From Candidatus Hydrogenedentota bacterium (lineage in GTDB: Bacteria > Hydrogenedentota > Hydrogenedentia > Hydrogenedentales > SLHB01), in NCBI GenBank assembly GCA_022706165.1, contig JAKJDA010000037.1, positions 1 to 12,579 of the forward strand: a stretch of DNA of 12,579 nt. The letters are read 5' to 3'. Of this stretch, positions 7,144 through 12,579 are shown piece by piece; position 1 is the first letter of the stretch; each line of letters starts with the position of its first letter. The notes below the pieces were generated by a model. That model was not told the origin of the DNA, made no database searches, and worked only from the letters and a program-made list of their open reading frames with translations. A program made the translations under genes and the position numbers.

Positions 7144-8061
7144 CTTAAGCGCTACGCGTTCGCACAAGGGGGGGTTGTCGCAACCGACGCTCCCAACGCT
7201 CCGATCCTCGTTTTCACCAGTCCAGACGAGGCGGAAAGACGGTATCTGGTCGAAGAATACAAGCTCGACGAGCACACGCTGAACAGCGCTCTCGACCCGG
7301 ACGAGCTTTCACGACTCGAATTCGAGCCGGAGCATGTGGCCATGATTCTCAAGCGGCCGAAGAATTATTCCCACGAGGACCGTTTTCTTTTCCGGGTAAT
7401 GTCGATGGGCATTTTCCTCTTCAAGGATTTCGTGATCATCGTGGTGTCCGAATACGATCCCTTGAACGACGGCAGACCCATCATTCGCACGCAAACGCCC
7501 CGGGAACTTGCGCTCCGGCTCATTTACCGTTCGATAACGCATTTCATCGATCACCTTCGCGTGATGAACATGGTTTCGGACGAGTTGGAACAGAAGATCA
7601 GCACTTCGATGGAAAACAAGTTTCTTCTGAGCCTGTTCACGCTCGAGAAAAGCCTGGTCTACTATTTGAATGCGCTCAGCACGAACGGGGTTTTGGTGGA
7701 AAAACTCAAAGGGAACAGCGCGAAGATCGGTTTTCAGCAGGAAGAGTTGGAATATCTCGACGATATCGGCGTGGAGAACGCCCAATGCTACAAGTTGGCG
7801 GAAATCTATTCAAATGTCGTTTCAAGCGTGATGGATGCGCGCGTGTCGATTGTGAGCAACAATCTCAACGTATTGATGAAGAACCTGACGATCATCACCA
7901 TCACGATCATGGTGCCGACGTTTGTGGTGAGCGCATTCTCGATGAACGTGCCGATGCCCTGGGGATGGGGCGACAATCCCCTCGCGCACTACTTTATTCT
8001 GGGCATAGCCGGCATGTCGGCGTTGGGCGTCACGCTGTTCTGGCGCGCCAAAAAGTACTGA
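7141..8061 (+). CDS. CorA-family 2-TM divalent cation transporter with SMN signature
   Basis: CorA proteins form pentameric inner-membrane channels for Mg2+ (or Co2+, Ni2+, Zn2+ in branches). The 306-aa protein has a charged soluble N-terminal domain (1-245) ending in a long helix, and two C-terminal membrane helices (about 246-268 and 282-301) with a basic tail WRAKKY. The loop signature between the helices, normally GMN, reads SMN (267-269, in FSMNVPMP). The Met-Asn pair is kept but the Gly is Ser, so transport selectivity or activity may differ. It starts 57 bases after the GH4 gene with no terminator between, so it is probably co-transcribed from the promoter near 5618. A seven-G run (7168-7174) lies in its 5' coding part. 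Calling it a magnesium transporter would be inference. Confidence 0.85.
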   Translation: MLKRYAFAQGGVVATDAPNAPILVFTSPDEAERRYLVEEYKLDEHTLNSALDPDELSRLEFEPEHVAMILKRPKNYSHEDRFLFRVMSMGIFLFKDFVIIVVSEYDPLNDGRPIIRTQTPRELALRLIYRSITHFIDHLRVMNMVSDELEQKISTSMENKFLLSLFTLEKSLVYYLNALSTNGVLVEKLKGNSAKIGFQQEELEYLDDIGVENAQCYKLAEIYSNVVSSVMDARVSIVSNNLNVLMKNLTIITITIMVPTFVVSAFSMNVPMPWGWGDNPLAHYFILGIAGMSALGVTLFWRAKKY

Positions 8062-8070
8062 GCGGCTCGG

Positions 8071-9573
8071 TCATTCGCCGCGCAGCCAGCGTCCGATAGC
8101 GTCCGCAGTCGGCTGCCGCAGCAGCAGCGCCGCAGCCTCGCGCCGGTCGCGCACGGCGGCTGCGGCCTTGGCCGCAAGCGTCGTATCGCCGACAAGCACC
8201 GCGCCCGCGAGGCGCCCTTCGCGAAACACGTACCGGGCGCTGGTTCCTTCTCCGCGTCCGCAGACCACGTCGTAGCTGCCGTCCTCCGGCATCGCCACGC
8301 CGACGCTGAACAGGTCGAGTCCCAACACTTTCAGCGTGTTCGCGCGCGGAACCGAGGCGAACGTCGCTTGTCCGCCCGCCGCGTTGATTCCCGCCACGAC
8401 GCCCTGAAGCCGGGCGGGTTCCCACAGTCCATACAACGTCCCTTGGTGCTCGGCCACGTCGCCTGCCGCATAGATGCCGGGGGCGGAGGCTGTCATGCCA
8501 TCGTCGACGACGATGCCTTGGTTCACGGCGAGCTTCGCGGACCGTGCCAGGTGCGTATTGGCGCGCACGCCCGTGGCGATGACTGCCAGGGCGGCGGGAA
8601 TTTCGGCGCCGTCCTCCAACCGCACGCAACGGACGCGGCGATCGCCGTCAATCGCGGCTGGCTTGGCCCGGAACCGCACCTTGATGCCGAGTCCTGCCGC
8701 GTGCCGTTCGAGCATGGCGGCGGAGTCGGGATCGAGTTGGCGCGGAAGCAGCCAGTCAAAACCTTCGAGGACGGTCACATCGGCCCCGCGTTTGGCCAGG
8801 CCGCCTGCCGTTTCAAGGCCCAGGATGCCCCCTCCCACGCATACGATGGGCGCGCCGGGCGTTGCATGCCGCAATAGCCGTTCCGCATCCTCGATGGTGC
8901 GAAAGGCGGTCGCGCCTTCCAAGGTGGCGCCGGGGATCGGCGGAATGAAGGGGTGCGCGCCGCATGCCAGCACCAGACGGTCATAGGGTTCGCGATTGCC
9001 GTCGGCCAGCGCCACGGCCTGCGCCTCCAGATCGATGGCGCGCACTTTTCGTCCCGAGACAATGCGAATGCGCTTTTCGGCATACCAGGCGGGCGGGCGC
9101 ATCGGCAACACGGCCGGATCGATCTCGTCTGCGAGGTAGCGCGAGAGGTTCAGTCGGTAGTAGGGAGGAGCGGTTTCATCGCCGATGAGGACAATTTCCG
9201 CGTCCGGCGATGTGTCGCGCGCCGCCTCGGCTGCTGAAAGCCCCGCGATGCCCGCGCCCACGATGACGAGACGCAGGGGATGGGATAACGACGTGGCCTG
9301 GGTCGTTGTGGGCGTTTCGTGCGGCTCAAATTCATCTGCCGCCGCGCCGCATACCGGGCATTCCGTCGGCGGCGCCACGCCCGCGTGGACGTATCCGCAG
9401 ATGACGCATCGCCATGCCGCCGGCGTGGAAGGCGCGGGCGCGGGCTTGACGTCCTGACGCTCAAACGCTTCCCGCGAAGCGCCGCACACAGGGCATGGAT
9501 CGGGCGGCTCGGGCCCGTAATGCGCGTAGCCGCATAGCATGCAGACCCACGTGGCGATCGGTTCCTGCGGCAT
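8071..9573 (-). CDS. NAD(P)H:rubredoxin-type FAD oxidoreductase with two N-terminal rubredoxin domains
   Basis: The 500-aa fusion has two short rubredoxin-like domains followed by a pyridine nucleotide-disulfide-type flavoprotein. Rubredoxin 1 has Cys11, 14, 27, 30; rubredoxin 2 has Cys56, 59, 72, 75, all in CxxCG...CPVCG form. The FAD-binding GAGIAG is at 106-111, the NAD(P)H-binding GGGILG at 247-252 and the second FAD motif GIYAAGDVAE at 366-375, with a C-terminal domain (about 405-495) as in NADH-rubredoxin reductases. It should take electrons from NAD(P)H through FAD to the fused iron centres and then to rubrerythrin, encoded 45 bases upstream on the same strand. ATG 9573 has AAGGAG 8 to 10 bases before it. 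No active-site CxxxxC is seen, so it is not a glutathione- or thioredoxin-reductase type. The direction of physiological flow is inferred. Confidence 0.93.
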   Translation of the reverse strand: MPQEPIATWVCMLCGYAHYGPEPPDPCPVCGASREAFERQDVKPAPAPSTPAAWRCVICGYVHAGVAPPTECPVCGAAADEFEPHETPTTTQATSLSHPLRLVIVGAGIAGLSAAEAARDTSPDAEIVLIGDETAPPYYRLNLSRYLADEIDPAVLPMRPPAWYAEKRIRIVSGRKVRAIDLEAQAVALADGNREPYDRLVLACGAHPFIPPIPGATLEGATAFRTIEDAERLLRHATPGAPIVCVGGGILGLETAGGLAKRGADVTVLEGFDWLLPRQLDPDSAAMLERHAAGLGIKVRFRAKPAAIDGDRRVRCVRLEDGAEIPAALAVIATGVRANTHLARSAKLAVNQGIVVDDGMTASAPGIYAAGDVAEHQGTLYGLWEPARLQGVVAGINAAGGQATFASVPRANTLKVLGLDLFSVGVAMPEDGSYDVVCGRGEGTSARYVFREGRLAGAVLVGDTTLAAKAAAAVRDRREAAALLLRQPTADAIGRWLRGE

Positions 9574-9618
9574 GACGATGCTCTCCTTCGTGCGCGGGCG
9601 CGTTGGTTCGCTTCCCGG

Positions 9619-10119
9619 TCATTTCACTTCGACAAAGCGCTCCTTGGCGGCGCCGCATACCGAACAGCGATCCGGCGCATCGCCGAAGACCGTATTGCCG
9701 CAGACGTCGCAGACGTGAATGGAGGCGGGAGCAAGGTCTTTGCCTTCCTTGACGGCGGCGAGGGCTTCGGAATAGAGATGGTAATGAATTTCCTCGACGG
9801 CCAAGGCATTTTTGAAGCTGATCGCGGCGCGTTTGTTGCCTTCCTGTTCCGCGACGGCCAAGAATTCGGGGTACATTTTCTTGAATTCTTCCCCTTCTCC
9901 TTCAATGGCGGCCTCGAGATTCTGGGCCGTGTCCTTCACGCCGTCCAGCACGCGCAGATGCGCGTGGGCGTGGATGGTTTCCGCTTCCGCCGCGGCGCGA
10001 AACAGCTTGGCGACCTGAAAAAAACCCTCGGCCGCCGCTTTTTTGGCAAACGCCAGATATTTGCGGTTGGCCTGGCTCTCTCCCGCGAAAGCGTCGTTGA
10101 GATGATCGGTTGTGGACAT
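9619..10119 (-). CDS. rbr: Rubrerythrin (diiron peroxidase)
   Basis: Rubrerythrin reduces hydrogen peroxide in the cytoplasm of anaerobes and microaerophiles. The 166-aa protein has a ferritin-like diiron domain (about 1-130) with ligand candidates Glu14 (AGES), Glu47 and His50 (EAETIHAHAH), the Glu residues in EFLAVAEQEGNKRA (85-98), and Glu109/Glu110 with His112 (VEEIHYHLY). A C-terminal rubredoxin-like domain has Cys137, Cys140, Cys152 and Cys155. Length and order match short rubrerythrins. ATG 10119 has a strong AGAAGGAGA just upstream. The reductase with fused rubredoxins follows 45 bases downstream, its likely electron donor. I saw no convincing promoter in the 91 bases before the gene, so it may be read from further upstream. 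Confidence 0.97.
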   Translation of the reverse strand: MSTTDHLNDAFAGESQANRKYLAFAKKAAAEGFFQVAKLFRAAAEAETIHAHAHLRVLDGVKDTAQNLEAAIEGEGEEFKKMYPEFLAVAEQEGNKRAAISFKNALAVEEIHYHLYSEALAAVKEGKDLAPASIHVCDVCGNTVFGDAPDRCSVCGAAKERFVEVK

Positions 10120-10210
10120 GGCATTCTCCTTCTGGTTTTTGCTTCAGTATCCTCGGTCACAGGTTGCCGCCGTCGCGGCGCGATAGCGGAAAACGGACAT
10201 ATTCGCTTCG

Positions 10211-11104
10211 TCAGGCCGACGAGCCTTTGGCCCGCGTCGCCATTTCACGGTATGCGGGATTTTCGTATTCGAGCCAGGCCGCCGTTTCAGAGTCGACGTC
10301 TTGTCCGTCGATTTCTTGATGGAACAGGAGGAACATGGCGGCGGCGGCAAGCGGATCGAACAAAATAACTTTTGCCGCCAACCCCAGCAACACGGCCACG
10401 TAACACAGCACAAAACGGAAAAACAGCCATTCGATTGGAACCATCAAGGCGACAAGCCCCAAGGGCACCATGAATACGAGCGGCGCCAGCGCGGTGGCTC
10501 CCAGATTCACGGCTGCGATTATCAGGGCGGGCATGACGAACAGACGCGACGATTTGGCATAGAGCGCTACGCCTTTGCGCGCGGCCTCCCAGGCGCTTTC
10601 GCCCTCGTTTTGTAGGACATGCGCCATGATGGCGTCGTGGACGAGTCTTTGCGCGGGGCGGGCCAACAGGGCGGGGCTTGCAAAGCGTTTTTCGTGGAAG
10701 CAGGCGATCGCCTTTTCCAGGAAAGCGTCCACCTCGGCCATTTCCAGAGCGTCCTGGAAGCGTTCGCGCAATCGACTGTCCGCCCAGGGGACCTGCGAGA
10801 CGCCGGCGGGCCCTTCGTCGTCGACGATAAAACCCGCGATCAGGGAAAGGTGGCCTACGTGCAGCGCGTGAAGGGGGCCGTAGGAAAACAGCGGCGTTTT
10901 GACGATAATCCACGCGGCAAAGAACAGGCTGGAGATGAACAGCGCCCAGAAGGCGGCGTATCCGAACGTCCGCGCGATCACGGCCAGCACAATGATATGA
11001 ACAAGGGCTGCGGCAAGCAGAAAACCGAAAAACAGCGCACGTCGCGCCATGTAGGGAATGGTTCGCAACGTGACGTCAATGGTGCGGCCTGCATTCAAGT
11101 TCAT
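10211..11104 (-). CDS. Multi-pass membrane protein of unknown function
   Basis: I do not recognise a family in this 297-aa protein. It has two hydrophobic segments near the N-terminus (about 22-45 and 49-69), a possible third at 75-95, then a soluble, mostly charged helical region (about 97-185) with EMAEVDAFLEKAIACF and a region rich in His and Ala. A hydrophobic cluster follows (about 187-262, three to four helices) and a short acidic C-terminal tail. There is no signal peptide cleavage site, no Cys pair and no metal-binding cluster. ATG 11104 has only a G-rich AGGGGGG as a possible ribosome site. It lies 64 bases after the nitroreductase gene and 91 bases before rubrerythrin, all on one strand, so an operon link to redox stress defence is possible but unproven. 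Confidence 0.8.
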   Translation of the reverse strand: MNLNAGRTIDVTLRTIPYMARRALFFGFLLAAALVHIIVLAVIARTFGYAAFWALFISSLFFAAWIIVKTPLFSYGPLHALHVGHLSLIAGFIVDDEGPAGVSQVPWADSRLRERFQDALEMAEVDAFLEKAIACFHEKRFASPALLARPAQRLVHDAIMAHVLQNEGESAWEAARKGVALYAKSSRLFVMPALIIAAVNLGATALAPLVFMVPLGLVALMVPIEWLFFRFVLCYVAVLLGLAAKVILFDPLAAAAMFLLFHQEIDGQDVDSETAAWLEYENPAYREMATRAKGSSA

Positions 11105-11168
11105 CGGGAAAGCCCCCCTGTCTTTGTCGCCATCCTCGCGTTGCTTGTCTGCGCCAGCAACAACCCGG

Positions 11169-11660
11169 CTAGAAACGATCCCAGTGCAAGACCAGTTCCA
11201 AGGGCCGTTTGTCAGGATTCGGCGTCGCCGCGGGATGGCCGATGGCGATCAAACTCACTATGTTATAGTCGGCGGGCGCGCCGACGATCTCCCGGATCGC
11301 GTCCACATACGTTTTTTTGTCGCCGGCGACCCAGCACCCGCCCAATCCGAGGGCATGGGCTGCGTTCAAGATATTGACGGTCGCGGCGCAGCCATCTTCA
11401 AGATAGTATTTCGTGTCCTTGCAAAGCACCACGATGCAAGCGGGCGCGTCGGCGATGAAAGGGCCGTGATCAACGGTCGCGGCGATGTGTTTGCGCACGG
11501 CGGCGTCGGTCACGACAACGAATTCCCACGGCTGGATGTTGATGGCCGTGGGGGCGAGGCGGGCGCAATCCACAATAATCTGTAAGGTCGTCCGGTCGAC
11601 TGGCGTGGCAGTGAAAGCCCGCACGCTCCGCCGCGACCGCAAAGCCTCGATGGCGTCCAT
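11169..11660 (-). CDS. Nitroreductase-family FMN oxidoreductase
   Basis: This is a small (163 aa) member of the nitroreductase fold, homodimeric flavoproteins that use NAD(P)H to reduce nitro compounds, quinones or flavins. The FMN-phosphate contact motif RSRRSVRAF (8-16) is at the N-terminus. APTAINIQPWEFVVV (36-50) is the second family hallmark, and GLGGCWV (105-111) with IAIGHPAATPNPDKRPLE (138-155) complete the usual C-terminal pattern. ATG 11660 has GGAGG about 9 bases upstream. The physiological substrate cannot be assigned. The gene stands upstream of the membrane protein, rubrerythrin and reductase on the same strand, which suggests a redox or oxygen-stress setting. Confidence 0.92.
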   Translation of the reverse strand: MDAIEALRSRRSVRAFTATPVDRTTLQIIVDCARLAPTAINIQPWEFVVVTDAAVRKHIAATVDHGPFIADAPACIVVLCKDTKYYLEDGCAATVNILNAAHALGLGGCWVAGDKKTYVDAIREIVGAPADYNIVSLIAIGHPAATPNPDKRPLELVLHWDRF

Positions 11661-11719
11661 GTTGTCGGTCCTCCGGATATTGCGTCGAATCGTCCCAGAA
11701 AATCATGTGTCAACGTCAT

Positions 11720-11748
11720 AGACTACCTTCGTCTCGGGGGCATGTCAA
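11720..11748 (-). promoter_or_regulatory. Predicted promoter for the nitroreductase-rubrerythrin unit
   Basis: On the minus strand a perfect -35 TTGACA (11748-11743) is followed after 17 bases by TAGTCT (11725-11720), a weak -10. A second TTGACA at 11713-11708 has no good -10 at 17-18 bases. The first site overlaps the end of the upstream gene. No terminator separates the two genes. Confidence 0.4.
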
Positions 11749-12579
11749 GGCGCGTTTTTACGTTTCCTGTCCGCTTTTTCCCGTTGCGGTCTGGATGGGG
11801 CAGAGGAGTCCTGGGGGGATGTTTTCGTTGCGTTGGACTCCGCGCTCGGACCGATCTGGGGAATGTCCGGCGTTGATGCTGTGGGCGATTCGAAACTGAC
11901 GACCGGCTGGTTGGCGCTCCACGGGTCAAATTCGGGGGCGGCGGGCGGTTCCGCACGGGGCGCGGGCTCTTTTTCGCGCGTTGGCGGCAGGACGGGGGAT
12001 GGCGCCGGTTCTTGGCGGGCGCTTGTAGGAGGCGGGGCGCTCTCCACGGCGTCAGTCGTTGTGTTCTGCGGCGCGACGGTTTCGGACGGATGAATGGTTG
12101 CGCGGGGGCTCGGAGCGGTCCGGGGCGTCAGCAGTTCGATGCGAAAGCCGGGCGCTTCAAACACGTTTGCGTTGGGATCGGGCCGGAGAATCACGCCGAC
12201 GCTGGATTCAGGGTGAGCCGCGGTTTCGGTATCAAGGCTCGATGCCGGTTCGGCGATTGTCATGGGCATTGTCGGAGGCGAATGCGGCGTTGCCGGGGAA
12301 AGCGCTTGACGCTGCGGGGAGATAATGTCCTGGACCGGTTCGGACGGGGTTTTCGCAACGCGGCAATTTGCAGGGCCGAGCACGGCATAGGTGCGCGGGA
12401 TCGTGTCGTGTGCAAGGAAGGTGCGTCGTGCTGCATCGAGGCGTTGTCCGGCGACGGGCTGCCATCCTTCTTTCGGGGCATATGCGTACAGGGTCAGGCG
12501 GTCCAGGTTTTCATCCGCGCAGACGGTCGAAGCGACGCGCATCTCGATATCGAGCGCAACCGGCGCGTCCTGTGGCGAG
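11745..12579 (-). CDS. Unknown protein with proline-rich disordered tail, 5' truncated
   Basis: The frame is open to the right edge of the window, so the true start lies beyond it; ATG 12542 is internal to a continuous open frame (PVALDIEMRVAS reads on as one strand-like stretch). The visible N-terminal 80 or so residues look folded, with alternating hydrophobics (LDRLTLYAYAPKEGWQPV) and two cysteines. The rest, about 190 residues, is rich in Pro, Ala, Ser, Thr and Glu and looks disordered. It ends in a strongly basic tail (QREKADRKRKNAP). No family is recognised. It might be a scaffold, envelope-spanning or regulatory protein, but nothing here proves that. It precedes the nitroreductase on the same strand with 84 bases between. 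Confidence 0.7.
   Translation of the reverse strand, partial: SPQDAPVALDIEMRVASTVCADENLDRLTLYAYAPKEGWQPVAGQRLDAARRTFLAHDTIPRTYAVLGPANCRVAKTPSEPVQDIISPQRQALSPATPHSPPTMPMTIAEPASSLDTETAAHPESSVGVILRPDPNANVFEAPGFRIELLTPRTAPSPRATIHPSETVAPQNTTTDAVESAPPPTSARQEPAPSPVLPPTREKEPAPRAEPPAAPEFDPWSANQPVVSFESPTASTPDIPQIGPSAESNATKTSPQDSSAPSRPQREKADRKRKNAP

Noticed and set aside
5689..7275. A 528-codon open frame on the minus strand across the GH4 gene
   Set aside because: It is antisense to a gene with clear GH4 motifs, its product is an Arg/His/Ala-rich string with no recognisable domain, and long antisense frames are expected in GC-rich codon-biased genes.
8050..8081. Possible terminator between the convergent corA-like and reductase genes
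   Set aside because: On the minus strand GCGGC/GCCGC pairs over only 5 bp and the T-run starts 7 bases after the stem, so it is too weak to call.
10120..10210. A rubrerythrin promoter in the gap after the membrane protein gene
   Set aside because: GATACT on the minus strand could be a -10, but no acceptable -35 lies 16-18 bases before it.
1..12579. CRISPR arrays, insertion sequences, phage genes, toxin-antitoxin pairs, tRNAs or defence genes
   Set aside because: I looked for spaced repeats, transposase or integrase motifs, cloverleaf patterns and defence-type domains and saw none.

Overview
The window is a GC-rich chromosomal stretch, with coding sequences on both strands and very little non-coding DNA. 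It looks like a Gram-negative-type bacterium with anaerobic or microaerophilic habits: rubrerythrin, a rubredoxin-linked flavoprotein and a glycoside hydrolase family 4 enzyme are all typical of such organisms. The mix of a Firmicutes-style neighbour (pgpH/yqfF) with a proteobacterial-style ybeY-corC order, plus a stand-alone rplJ-rplL unit, would fit a deep lineage related to Planctomycetes, Hydrogenedentes or Lentisphaerae. That placement is a low-confidence guess from gene content, not a search result. No phage, transposon, CRISPR array, tRNA or rRNA is visible.

Left part, plus strand. Bases 2-4209 carry four tightly linked genes: the 3' part of a membrane-anchored HD phosphohydrolase (PgpH/YqfF type), ybeY, and two consecutive CNNM/CorC-type membrane proteins with CBS pairs. 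Two of the three junctions are ATGA overlaps, so this is one translationally coupled operon. Bases 4210-4504 hold a promoter and an L10 leader RNA ending in an intrinsic attenuator, followed by rplJ (TTG start), rplL and a strong terminator. Neither rplK-rplA nor rpoB-rpoC flanks them, which is unusual. After a good sigma-70-type promoter at 5618-5646 come a MelA-like GH4 alpha-galactosidase and a CorA-type 2-TM transporter, probably co-transcribed.

Right part, minus strand, read from right to left: a protein truncated by the window edge with a long proline-rich tail, a small nitroreductase, a multi-pass membrane protein of unknown function, rubrerythrin, and an NAD(P)H:rubredoxin-type oxidoreductase carrying two fused N-terminal rubredoxin domains. 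The last two form a plausible self-contained peroxide-reduction pathway (NAD(P)H to FAD to rubredoxin to rubrerythrin to H2O2). The two halves of the window converge at 8061/8071 with only 9 bases between stop codons.

Most of the window is conventional housekeeping and stress-defence content. I see no clear sign of a wholly undescribed system. The points most worth checking are the detached, attenuated rplJL unit, the double-rubredoxin reductase next to rubrerythrin and an unknown membrane protein, and a CorA homologue with SMN in place of GMN.
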